Positions 46,538 to 56,278 of a stretch of 64,000 nt of DNA are shown in pieces (position 1 is the first letter of the stretch; the number at the start of each line of letters is the position of its first letter). This DNA is from Rubrivivax sp. (GTDB lineage: Bacteria; Pseudomonadota; Gammaproteobacteria; Burkholderiales; Burkholderiaceae_C). The position numbers and the translations under genes are program-made. Below the pieces are notes generated by a model. It was not told the DNA's origin. It did no database searches and saw nothing but the letters and a program-made list of their open reading frames with translations. The stretch is from contig JAIXSE010000035.1 in assembly GCA_027484825.1 (NCBI GenBank), positions 1-64,000 on the forward strand, in the 5' to 3' direction.

Positions 46538-46840
46538 TCAGGCGATGGGCTGATGCACCGTCACCAGCTTGGTTCCATCCGGAAAGGTGGCTTCGACCTG
46601 GATGTCGGGGATCATCTCGGGCACGCCGTCCATCACGTCGTCCCGGGTGAGCAGCTCCCGGCCTTCCTTCATCATCTGCGCGACGGTCTTGCCCTCACGG
46701 GCCCCCTCCATCACGGCGGCGCTGAGGTAGGCCACCGCTTCCGGATAGTTCAGCTTCAGGCCCTTGGCCTTGCGGCGTTCCGCCAGCAGGGCGGCGGTGA
46801 AGATCAGCAGCTTGTCTTTTTCTCGGGGCGTCAGTTCCAT
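46538..46840 (-). CDS. ureA: Urease gamma subunit
   Basis: A 100-residue structural subunit starting [20 protein letters not shown]. Also conserved are [28 protein letters not shown] and [27 protein letters not shown]. The ATG at 46840 is preferred over one at 46885. It is the first gene of the ureAJBC block. Its promoter must lie in the 143-base spacer shared with the divergent transporter-kinase gene; ureD, often found just upstream, is absent here. Confidence 0.97.
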   Translation of the reverse strand: MELTPREKDKLLIFTAALLAERRKAKGLKLNYPEAVAYLSAAVMEGAREGKTVAQMMKEGRELLTRDDVMDGVPEMIPDIQVEATFPDGTKLVTVHQPIA

Positions 46841-46983
46841 GGCGTTCACCCGTGGGGTGGGAGTCTCTGACCGATCTTCTAGCAAGCCCCATGCCGGTGC
46901 ATGCTCACAAACCCGGGTCGCCGCACGGTTGCGCGGTGGCGGGGGCTCGGCGGCACAGATCGTGCATTCCAGCTGCCCTTGTC

Positions 46984-49900
46984 ATGGAGCCCGCCACCCC
47001 GTCCGCGCCCGCCCCGCAGCACATCATCAAGCTGCGGCGGGACTACAACGCCTGGGTGGCCCATGAGACGCTGGAGGACTACGCCCTGCGCTACACCCCG
47101 CAGCGCTTTCGTCGCTGGAGCCCGCTGCGGGTGGCCAACACCGCCTTCGGGGCGGCGTCCTTCCTGATTCTGGAAGCGGTCGGCGCGACGCTGCTGCTGC
47201 AGTACGGCTGGACCAATGCCGCCTGGGCCATTCTCGCCACCGGTCTGATCATCTTCCTGGCCGGCCTGCCCATCAGCGTCTACGCCGCCCGCCATGGCGT
47301 GGACATGGACCTGCTCACCCGCGGCGCCGGTTTCGGCTACCTGGGCTCCACCCTCACCTCGCTCATCTACGCCAGCTTCACCTTCATCTTCTTTGCGCTG
47401 GAGGCCGCGGTCATGGCCTATGCGCTGGAGCTGGCCCTGGACATTCCCCCGCAGTGGGGCTACCTGATCTGCGCGCTGGTGGTCATCCCGCTGGTGACCC
47501 ACGGCATCTCGGCCATCAGCCGGCTGCAGGTCTGGACCCAGCCCCTGTGGCTATTCCTGCTGATCTTCCCGTTCGTCTGGGTGGCCTGGCGCCAGCCTGG
47601 TGCATTTGCCGGCATCACGAACCAAACCGGGTCACAGTCCGGCACGGCGGCCTTTGATCTGCACGCCTTTGGTGCTGCGCTGACGGTGGGCGTGGCCCTC
47701 ATCACGCAGATGGGCGAGCAGGCCGACTACCTGCGATTCATGCCCCGCAAGACCGAGCAGAACCGCCGACGCTGGTGGGCCGCCGTGCTGCTGGGCGGGC
47801 CTGGCTGGGTGGTGCTGGGCGTGCTGAAGATGCTGGGCGGTGCACTGCTGGCCTACCTGGCGGTGAGCCATGCCGTGCCGGCCGAGCGGGCGGTGGACCC
47901 CAACCAGATGTATCTGGCCGCCTATGAGTATGTGTTCCCGCGCTATGGCTGGGCCGTGGCCGCGACCGCGCTGTTCGTGGTCATCTCCCAGCTCAAGATC
48001 AATGTCACCAATGCCTATGCCGGCTCGCTGGCCTGGAGCAACTTCTTCTCGCGCCTGACCCACAGCCATCCGGGTCGGGTGGTGTGGGTGGTCTTCAACA
48101 CGCTCATCGCCTTCATGCTGATGGAGATGAATGTGTTTGATGCGCTGGGCCACGTGCTGGGGCTCTACGCCAACATCGCCATCGCCTGGATCATGGCGGT
48201 GGTCGCGGACCTGGTGATCAACAAGCCGCTGGGCCTGTCGCCGCCGGGCATCGAGTTCAAGCGGGCGCATCTGTACGACGTCAATCCGGTCGGCGTGGGG
48301 GCGATGGCGCTGGCCTCGATCCTGTCGATTGCGGCCCACCTCGGCCTGATGGGCTCGCTGGCGCAGGCCTGGTCGGCCGTCATCGCCATGGTGACGGCGC
48401 TGGTGACGGCACCGCTGATCGCCTGGGCCACGAAGGGCCGCTATTACCTGGCCCGCGGGTCAAGCCCCGCCCTCCCGCCGGACAGCACCGCGGTCCACCG
48501 CTGCGTCATCTGCGAACGCGACTACGAAGGCCCGGACCTGGCGCACTGCCCGGCCTACCGCGGGCCGATCTGTTCGCTGTGCTGCACCCTGGACGCGCGC
48601 TGCGGCGACCTGTGCAAACCGCAGGCGCGGCTGTCCGAGCAATGGTCCCGGCTGATGCGCCGCCTGCTGCCGCGTCGCGCCTGGCCGTATCTGGACACCG
48701 GCCTGGGTCACTACCTGCTGTTGATGATGGTGATCACCCCGGTGCTGGCCGCCATCTTCGGCCTGCTCTACCACCAGCAGCTTCAGCAGATGCCGCTGGT
48801 GGATGGCGAGGCCGCGCGGGCCCTGCAGCAGGGGCTGTACGGCGGACTGCTCAAGGCGTTTTTTGCGCTGCTGCTGGTGGCCGGCACCGTCGCTTGGTGG
48901 CTGGTGTTGGCGCATCAGAGCCGCGAGGTGGCGCAGGAGGAGTCCAACCGGCAGACGCAGGCGCTGATGCGGGAAATCGAGTCCCACCGCCGTACCGACG
49001 AAGCCCTGCAAGCCGCTCGGCAGCAGGCCGAACGTGCGCAGGCGGCGGCGGAAGCGGCCAACCAGGCCAAGAGCCGCTACATCAGCGCCATCAGCCATGA
49101 GCTGCGCACCCCGCTCAACAGCATCCTGGGCTATGCCCAGCTGATGGCCGCCGACGCCTCGCTTGCCCCGCAGCGCCGCCAGGCGGTGCAGGTGATCAAG
49201 CGCGGCGGCGAGCACCTGATGCGGCTGATCGACGGCACGCTGGACATTGCCCGCATCGAAGCCGGACGGCTGACCCTGGAGCCGGCCCCGCTGCGTTTTG
49301 CCGACCTGCTGCAGGAGCTGGTGGACATGTTCGAGCCACAGGCGGCGGCCAAGGGCCTGGCCTTCCGGTTCGAGCCCTCCGGGGCCCTGCCCACCTGGGT
49401 GCGGGCCGATGAACAGCGGCTGCGCCAGATCCTGATCAACCTGCTGGGTAACGCCATCAAGTTCACCCGCGAGGGCGCAGTCGCCCTGAAGGTGCGCCAC
49501 GGCCGCGAGATGGCGACGGTGGAGATCAGCGACACCGGCCCTGGCATGGACGACGCCGAGCTGGCCCGCATCTTCGAACCCTTCACCCGCGGCAGCAGTG
49601 CGGGCGGCATGGGCGGCAGCATCGCCGGGGCCGGGCTGGGGCTGACGATTGCCCGCATGCTCACCGAACTGATGGGCGGCGAGCTGACGGCCAGCAGCAC
49701 ACCGGGCCAGGGCTCGACCTTCCGGGTGCGGCTGTTCCTGCCGGAACTGCACGGCCGTATTCCGGACCGGGACCTGCCCCGCAGCGTCGTGTCCAGCCTG
49801 ATGGGCGGGCCCGCCGGCACGGGCCGACAGCCGCCGCAGCGGCTGCGCATCGCAGATGCGTCCCCGAAGCTGCTGGTGGTGGACAACGAAGCGGAAGACC

Positions 49901-50484
49901 GCCAACTGCTGATCCAGCTGCTGGAGCCGCTGGGCTTCGTGGTGCGGGAGGCCTCCAGCGGCCATGACGCGCTGGACCTGGTGGCCGCGGGCTGGGTGCC
50001 CGACGCGGTGCTGATGGACCTGGCCATGCCGGGCATCGATGGCTGGGAGACCATCCGCCGTCTGCGCCAGCGGCTGCCCGCGCTCAAGGCGGTCGCGGTG
50101 GTGTCGGCCAATGCCTTCGAGCGTGGCCAGGACAACGACGCGGGCATCACCCCGCGCGACTTCATTCTCAAACCGGTCCGCCATGAAGGGCTGCTGGACT
50201 GGCTGGAGGAGCGGCTCTCGCTGCGCTGGATGACCGCCAGCCCCGCCGCGGCCCCACCCGAGCCCCAGCCTCCCAGACTGCTGCCACCGCCGGAGCGGCT
50301 CACCGGCCTGCGCGAGGCGCTGACCCTGGGCTACTACCGCGGCGTGTTGCAGCAGCTCGACCAGATCGAGGCGGCCGACGCCCGCTGGCGCCCCTTCTGT
50401 GAAGCCCAGCGGGAACTGGCCCGCCAGTTCCAGTTCGAAGCCATGCTGCAGGCCCTTCCCCCCGTTGCCACGACCTTGCCCTGA
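46984..50484 (+). CDS. NCS1-type transporter / Cys-rich linker / histidine kinase / receiver fusion
   Basis: A 1166-residue membrane sensor. Residues about 15-490 form a twelve-helix NCS1 (nucleobase/hydantoin/cytosine) transporter: NTAFGAASFLILEAVGATLL, GLPISVYAARHGVDMDLLTRGAGFGYLG, QMGEQADYLRFMP and LVINKPLG. Residues 507-544 hold eight cysteines (CVIC, HCP, CSLCC, C, C). Two further membrane helices lie near 575-650, then a coiled coil, HisKA with His705 in SHELRTPLNS, HATPase (N-box NLLGNAIKF, GAGLGLTIARML), a receiver with Asp1012 (LMDLAMPG) and a helical C-terminal tail. The ATG at 46984 leaves a 143-base divergent spacer from ureA. Probably senses transport or binding of a nitrogen compound. 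Confidence 0.9.
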   Translation: MEPATPSAPAPQHIIKLRRDYNAWVAHETLEDYALRYTPQRFRRWSPLRVANTAFGAASFLILEAVGATLLLQYGWTNAAWAILATGLIIFLAGLPISVYAARHGVDMDLLTRGAGFGYLGSTLTSLIYASFTFIFFALEAAVMAYALELALDIPPQWGYLICALVVIPLVTHGISAISRLQVWTQPLWLFLLIFPFVWVAWRQPGAFAGITNQTGSQSGTAAFDLHAFGAALTVGVALITQMGEQADYLRFMPRKTEQNRRRWWAAVLLGGPGWVVLGVLKMLGGALLAYLAVSHAVPAERAVDPNQMYLAAYEYVFPRYGWAVAATALFVVISQLKINVTNAYAGSLAWSNFFSRLTHSHPGRVVWVVFNTLIAFMLMEMNVFDALGHVLGLYANIAIAWIMAVVADLVINKPLGLSPPGIEFKRAHLYDVNPVGVGAMALASILSIAAHLGLMGSLAQAWSAVIAMVTALVTAPLIAWATKGRYYLARGSSPALPPDSTAVHRCVICERDYEGPDLAHCPAYRGPICSLCCTLDARCGDLCKPQARLSEQWSRLMRRLLPRRAWPYLDTGLGHYLLLMMVITPVLAAIFGLLYHQQLQQMPLVDGEAARALQQGLYGGLLKAFFALLLVAGTVAWWLVLAHQSREVAQEESNRQTQALMREIESHRRTDEALQAARQQAERAQAAAEAANQAKSRYISAISHELRTPLNSILGYAQLMAADASLAPQRRQAVQVIKRGGEHLMRLIDGTLDIARIEAGRLTLEPAPLRFADLLQELVDMFEPQAAAKGLAFRFEPSGALPTWVRADEQRLRQILINLLGNAIKFTREGAVALKVRHGREMATVEISDTGPGMDDAELARIFEPFTRGSSAGGMGGSIAGAGLGLTIARMLTELMGGELTASSTPGQGSTFRVRLFLPELHGRIPDRDLPRSVVSSLMGGPAGTGRQPPQRLRIADASPKLLVVDNEAEDRQLLIQLLEPLGFVVREASSGHDALDLVAAGWVPDAVLMDLAMPGIDGWETIRRLRQRLPALKAVAVVSANAFERGQDNDAGITPRDFILKPVRHEGLLDWLEERLSLRWMTASPAAAPPEPQPPRLLPPPERLTGLREALTLGYYRGVLQQLDQIEAADARWRPFCEAQRELARQFQFEAMLQALPPVATTLP

Positions 50485-50485
50485 C

Positions 50486-51499
<1,014 letters not shown>

Positions 51500-51505
51500 G
51501 GGCGC

Positions 51506-53578
51506 TCAGAGCCGGGTGACGACCGACCGGTCGCGGGCTGGGCGGTAGCTCACCAAAGTCACTTCCTCCGTGACCACGGCGGGCTCTCTACGATTGCCGG
51601 CATATTGCACCGCGTCCCGGTGGGCAGTCTCCGCGGAGGGTCGCGTGGGTGGGCTGGCGGAGGCTGCTTCGGGCGATACGGGTGATACGGGTGATACGGG
51701 TGATACGGGTGATACGGGTGATACGGGTGATACAGGCGATACGGGCGATCCGGGTGATCCGGGCGATAGCGGTGATGTCTGCGCTGAAGTCGCCGCAGCC
51801 CGCGTCACCGACGCCGACGGGGATTCCCGCGATTGATCCGCCCCCCCTCGCCCCTCCTCCATGGCGCGTAAGCGCTCCATGGACGGCGCTGCAGGGACGT
51901 TGAAACCGCGGGCATGCACGGGATCCGTCCAGAAGGGATAGGTGAGCGCAGTCAAGGCGGCGGCCGCCATTTCGGTCATCCAGTCGGCGGCGGTGAAGGC
52001 ATGGTCTTCTCCCACCACCGAGCGCAGGGCGCGCGTCAGCGTGTGGTCGGCCAGCATCGTGTCGTAGATCTGATTGAAGGCCGACACGAAGCAGCCCCGC
52101 GCGGCCATGGTGTCCCAGTGCAGCCGAGTCCGCAAGGATGAGCCCAGATCGCCCTGTCCGATGCGCAGCCGGGGAATGGTTGAGGTGCCATGGCGGCTGA
52201 AGTGGTTGGCATACAGCAGCGACATCAGGTCCACCGATTCACCGGCCGCGTTGGCCAGGCTCCTCGCCAACAGACCCGGTGCCAGCAATCCGGACCCTGT
52301 GGCATCCGGCGCTGCGGCGAATGCGCGGCTCACGCCCAACTGGTTCACCGCATAGGCGGTGCCCGCCGCGGCCAGAGAACGTCGGGTGGGGCCGCTGTCG
52401 GGCTCGGACAGCATGGGGAATCGTGCCTGCACCGCATCTCGGAGCAAGGGATAAACAATCGTCTCGGCCAGACGCAGGCCAGGGTTGGTCAAGGTGCCGG
52501 TGGCCACTGCAGCGCCGCAGGCGCCCAGGGCCAGGCCCATCAGCACGGCGCGGGTGGCGCGGGAGTAAGGCGTGGCGTCTTTTTGCTGCTCATCGCGCCA
52601 GAGCAGGGCGACTTGTCCGAGGACGGGCAGACCCATGGCGCCGGCCCCGATGAGCGTGCGGGTCAGCTCGGACGTGCCACTGACCAGCGCCAGATCAATG
52701 GCACGGCCGACCGCCTGGCGAATGAGCGTGGTCAGGCCCACCGACCCCAGGGACCGCAAGGTGGTGTGACCGAAGTTGAGCGCGGTGCGGCCGATACCCG
52801 TCTCATCCATGCGCTCGCCCAGGTGACGAAGACCCGCCAGAAAGGCCATGAGGCGCCCGCTCGGCCCCCTGGGCAGGGCCGCGCCGCCGGCAACGTCGAG
52901 GATGGAGCGGCGTAGATCCGAAGGGAGTTGGCACAGCTCGCCGTCCTCCAAAAAGCGCTCGATCGAGAGGACGGTGGCTTCGGTGCTATGCCCGCTGCTG
53001 AGGTCTGGGGTAGGGGCGCTGGTGCTGGGCTCGCAGCGTATGCTGAAGTCGTCGTCGCTCCGATCGTCGCCAGACTCTTCCACTGAATCGTCCCAGCTTG
53101 CCGCGAACCGCTCGCTGGCCCCCCGTTCGATCTGGATCGAGACCTCGTCGAGGGACGTGGCTTCGCTGGAGATGGCATCGCTGGAGAAATACCCGTCGCT
53201 GCCCCATGAGTTGTCGTCGTCGAGCCACTGCGCCTCTCCAGCGTCGTCTCGGTCAAGCGCCCGCTGAACGCTGTGCAGCCGCCGCACCTCCTCATGGAGT
53301 AAGTGCACTTCCGCTGGGGGACACTCCCGCGCGGTGAGATTGACCCAGCCCACCATGTCTGGAAGGGATCCGAAGGGCGGCAACTGCTGGAAGGACTGGG
53401 ACCTGTCGAAACCGCTGAAGGAGGCCGGTCGCCGGGCATTGGCCGCGCCCGCTGGACCCGCTGGCCCCGTCGGACCCGTGGGGGCTTGGACGGGTTCATC
53501 CTCCATCTGGATCAGCACGTCCTGGCACGACGCTGACGGGCTGTTGGAAGGGGCGAGCGGGTTGGGGCTGCGGTACAT
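51506..53578 (-). CDS. Unrecognised 690-aa protein with Pro-Val-Ser repeats
   Basis: No family recognised. The N-terminal 200 residues are acidic, Ser-rich and disordered in character (EESGDDRSDDDFS); residues about 215-430 are more globular, with hydrophobic helices (GAMGLPVLGQVALLW, AVLMGLALGACGAAVATG). A region with YANHFSRHGTSTIPRLRI and AADWMTEMAAAALTALTYPFW follows. The C-terminal part has about ten tandem Pro-Val-Ser units, then a short tail. There is no Sec signal. The style resembles secreted effectors, but no supporting gene is near. Its stop is seven bases from that of the response regulator. Confidence 0.6.
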   Translation of the reverse strand: MYRSPNPLAPSNSPSASCQDVLIQMEDEPVQAPTGPTGPAGPAGAANARRPASFSGFDRSQSFQQLPPFGSLPDMVGWVNLTARECPPAEVHLLHEEVRRLHSVQRALDRDDAGEAQWLDDDNSWGSDGYFSSDAISSEATSLDEVSIQIERGASERFAASWDDSVEESGDDRSDDDFSIRCEPSTSAPTPDLSSGHSTEATVLSIERFLEDGELCQLPSDLRRSILDVAGGAALPRGPSGRLMAFLAGLRHLGERMDETGIGRTALNFGHTTLRSLGSVGLTTLIRQAVGRAIDLALVSGTSELTRTLIGAGAMGLPVLGQVALLWRDEQQKDATPYSRATRAVLMGLALGACGAAVATGTLTNPGLRLAETIVYPLLRDAVQARFPMLSEPDSGPTRRSLAAAGTAYAVNQLGVSRAFAAAPDATGSGLLAPGLLARSLANAAGESVDLMSLLYANHFSRHGTSTIPRLRIGQGDLGSSLRTRLHWDTMAARGCFVSAFNQIYDTMLADHTLTRALRSVVGEDHAFTAADWMTEMAAAALTALTYPFWTDPVHARGFNVPAAPSMERLRAMEEGRGGADQSRESPSASVTRAAATSAQTSPLSPGSPGSPVSPVSPVSPVSPVSPVSPVSPVSPEAASASPPTRPSAETAHRDAVQYAGNRREPAVVTEEVTLVSYRPARDRSVVTRL
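51671..51773. repeat. Tandem 9-bp repeat (GATACGGGT)n
   Basis: About eleven copies of GATACGGGT, some with base changes at the right end, encoding Pro-Val-Ser units on the minus strand. The unit keeps frame. Confidence 0.92.
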
Positions 53579-53663
53579 GGCGCCTCAGTCGGCGCCGCAC
53601 TTGGGGAAGTTCAGGCTGGCCGCAGGGATGCACCATCCCCCACGAGGGACTTCCCGACGGGGG

Positions 53664-54686
53664 TCAGGGATTGATCCGCAGATAGGTGCCTTCACGGGCT
53701 TCCATCACCTGCTCCTGTCCCCGGCCGATCTGGTAGTAAACGCGCAGGAACTTGGTGTCCCCAACCGCCGGGTCGCGATCCGCCAGGCTGTTGTTCACCT
53801 TGATGTTCAGGCCACCGCCGCGGCTGATGTTGCGCAGACGGTCCGTCACGTCGATCTGGCGATTGCCGGTGCCGTAGGTGGCACGGTTGATGATGAGGCG
53901 GTTGTCGGTCTGCACCGGCGGTTGATAGCCGCCACCCGGGCGACCTTCCCAGCCGCCGTTCCACTGGCCGTCGCCCCAGTTGCCGCGGCCCCAGCCAGTG
54001 AAGTTGTTGCCGTCCACCCAGTCGCCTTCGCGGTAGTCGAAGTTGCGGACCTCGCCATTGCGGCCGCGTGCGGTGATGCGCAAGGTCTTGCGGGCGCCCA
54101 CGGCGGGGTCTTCGCGGAACAGCTCGTTGGCCAGCTTGAAACGGCGGTCGGCGCGGGCCAGTTCCTTGAGTCGGCCGGTCACGTCGATGTTGCGGTCGGG
54201 GGTGCCGTAGCGGGCCTGGAGAATCGCCCAGTCGCCATCGTCTTCGCGGTCATTGCCACCGCCTTGACCCGGGCGCGGGCCGTCCCAGCCGCCATTCCAG
54301 TCGTGATGGCCGAAGTCGCCGCGGCTCCAGCCGGTGAATTTGCTGCCGTCCACCCAGTCGCCCTCGCGGTAGTCGAAGTTGCGGAATTCGCCGTTGCGGC
54401 CCTTGGCGATGATGCGCAGGGTCTTGCGGTCGCCAATGGCCGGGTCCTCGCGGAACAGTTGGTTGGCCACCTTGAAGCTGCGGTCGGAACGGGCCAGTTC
54501 CTTGAGGCGGCTGGTCACGTCGATGTTGCGCTGGGCCGTGCCGTAGCGGGCATTGACGATCTGCCAGTCGCCGTCGTCTTCATCGTAGGCCCAGGCGGAG
54601 CTGGCCGTGGTGGCGGTGATCAGGGCCAGCGCCATCAGCAGGCAGCGACCCAGCCACTGCAGGAAGGATCGGGACGGACCGGTCAT
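53664..54686 (-). CDS. Secreted protein with three DUF3395-like repeats
   Basis: A 340-residue exported protein. A signal peptide (FLQWLGRCLLMALALITATTASSAWA) ends before YDEDDGDW. Three related domains of about 85-110 residues follow, each with ARYGT.xRNIDVT.RLKELAR, a FREDPA.G.RKTLRI block and, in the first two, RNFDYREGDWVDG. Gly/Trp-rich linkers separate them. The pattern resembles DUF3395, known at the C-terminus of DnaJC11; function here is unknown. The ATG at 54686 gives the signal peptide; the longer frame upstream is unlikely. It is divergent from urtA. Confidence 0.75.
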   Translation of the reverse strand: MTGPSRSFLQWLGRCLLMALALITATTASSAWAYDEDDGDWQIVNARYGTAQRNIDVTSRLKELARSDRSFKVANQLFREDPAIGDRKTLRIIAKGRNGEFRNFDYREGDWVDGSKFTGWSRGDFGHHDWNGGWDGPRPGQGGGNDREDDGDWAILQARYGTPDRNIDVTGRLKELARADRRFKLANELFREDPAVGARKTLRITARGRNGEVRNFDYREGDWVDGNNFTGWGRGNWGDGQWNGGWEGRPGGGYQPPVQTDNRLIINRATYGTGNRQIDVTDRLRNISRGGGLNIKVNNSLADRDPAVGDTKFLRVYYQIGRGQEQVMEAREGTYLRINP

Positions 54687-54925
54687 GCCGGACGAGGTGG
54701 AAAGTGCCTTCAAGGACGTGCTCCGGAAATCAGATGGACGGATTGTTGCTTCAACGCATGAAGCGCCCGCCAGGTGGACCGGCCGGTGTTGCGCAGGTGT
54801 TACAGGCCGTCTTGACCGTCTTCCCCCTTCGCCACGGCGACAGGCGTACGCCATCCGCCGTATAGGTCGGCGAGGAGGCTCTCCCTAGCATCGCGCTGTC
54901 CCTTCTACCTTCCTGGAGCCCCGAC

Positions 54926-56206
54926 ATGCCTGCACCATCTTCCCGCCGCCACGCCGTCAAAGTCCTGGCCGCTGCCAGTGCCCTGGCCGGCCTGAGCCTG
55001 ACTGCCCTGCCCGCCTTCGCCGCCGACACCATCAAGGTGGGAGTGCTGCACAGCCTCTCGGGCACCATGGCCATTTCCGAGACGGTGCTCAAGGACACCG
55101 TGCTGATGGCCATCGATGAAATCAATGCCAAGGGCGGTGTGCTGGGCAAGAAGCTGGAACCGGTGGTGGTGGACCCGGCCTCCAACTGGCCTTTGTTTGC
55201 GGAAAAGACCCGTCAACTGCTGACGCAGGACAAGGTGGCCGTGATCTTTGGCTGCTGGACCTCGGTGTCCCGCAAGTCGGTGCTGCCGGTGGTGGAGGAG
55301 CTCAACGGCCTGCTGTTCTACCCGGTGCAGTATGAGGGCGAGGAACTCAGCAAGAACGTGTTCTACACCGGTGCTGCGCCCAACCAGCAGGCCATCCCGG
55401 CGGTGGACTACCTTATGAGCAAGGACGGCGGCGGCGCCAAGCGCTGGGTGCTGCTGGGCACCGACTATGTCTACCCCCGCACCACCAACAAGATCCTGCG
55501 CGCCTACCTGCACAGCAAGGGCGTCAAGGACAGCGACATCGACGAAAAATACACCCCCTTCGGCCACAGCGACTATCAAACCATCGTGGCCGACATCAAG
55601 AAGTTCTCCGCCGGCGGCAAGACGGCCGTGGTGTCCACCATCAATGGCGACTCCAACGTGCCCTTCTACAAGGAGCTGGGCAATGCCGGCCTGAAGGCCA
55701 AGGACGTGCCGGTGGTGGCTTTCTCGGTGGGCGAGGAGGAACTGCGCGGTGTGGACACCAAGCCGCTGGTGGGCCATCTGGCGGCATGGAACTACTTCAT
55801 GTCAATCAAGAACCCGACCAATGACGCCTTCATCAAGAAGTGGTCGGCCTATGCCAAGGCCCACAACCTCCCCGGCCACAAGGACAAGCCGCTGACCAAC
55901 GACCCGATGGAGGCCACCTACATCGGCATCAACATGTGGAAGCAGGCAGTGGAAAAGGCCAAGAGCACCGATGTGGACAAGGTGATCGCCGCCATGGCGG
56001 GCCAGACCTTCAGCGCACCGTCGGGCATCACCTCCAAGATGGACGAGAAGAACCACCACCTGCACAAGTCGGTCTTCATCGGCGAGATCCGGGCGGACGG
56101 GCAGTTCAACGTGGTGTGGAAGACGCCAGCGCCGGTCAAGGCCAAGCCCTGGAGCCCGTACATCCCGGGCAACGAGTCCAAGCCGGATGAGCCGGCGAAG
56201 AAGTGA
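54926..56206 (+). CDS. urtA: Urea ABC transporter substrate-binding protein
   Basis: A 426-residue periplasmic binding protein of the UrtA family. A Tat-like signal peptide (SSRRHAVKVLAAASALAGLSL) ends AFAAD. The mature part has IKVGVLHSLSGTMAISETVLKD, the UrtA-typical CWTSVSRKSVLPVVEELNGLLFYPVQYEGEE, and YTPFGHSDYQTIVADIKKF. Urea capture feeds UrtBC. It leads the urtABCDE operon; the 239-base upstream spacer should hold the promoter. No riboswitch was recognised there. Confidence 0.96.
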   Translation: MPAPSSRRHAVKVLAAASALAGLSLTALPAFAADTIKVGVLHSLSGTMAISETVLKDTVLMAIDEINAKGGVLGKKLEPVVVDPASNWPLFAEKTRQLLTQDKVAVIFGCWTSVSRKSVLPVVEELNGLLFYPVQYEGEELSKNVFYTGAAPNQQAIPAVDYLMSKDGGGAKRWVLLGTDYVYPRTTNKILRAYLHSKGVKDSDIDEKYTPFGHSDYQTIVADIKKFSAGGKTAVVSTINGDSNVPFYKELGNAGLKAKDVPVVAFSVGEEELRGVDTKPLVGHLAAWNYFMSIKNPTNDAFIKKWSAYAKAHNLPGHKDKPLTNDPMEATYIGINMWKQAVEKAKSTDVDKVIAAMAGQTFSAPSGITSKMDEKNHHLHKSVFIGEIRADGQFNVVWKTPAPVKAKPWSPYIPGNESKPDEPAKK

Positions 56207-56278
56207 TCTGACCTGAGCTGACGCCTCCGCCCCGACCGGCACGACGCCGGCGGGGCTCCCCTGCGCATGGAGTCCACA

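Noticed and set aside
51671-51773. Possible CRISPR-like array
   Set aside because: Units are nine bases with no spacers; it is a coding tandem repeat. The other repeats in the window are likewise microsatellites.
54687-54925. Possible guanidine or other riboswitch upstream of urtA
   Set aside because: I looked for conserved riboswitch cores in the spacer and saw none.
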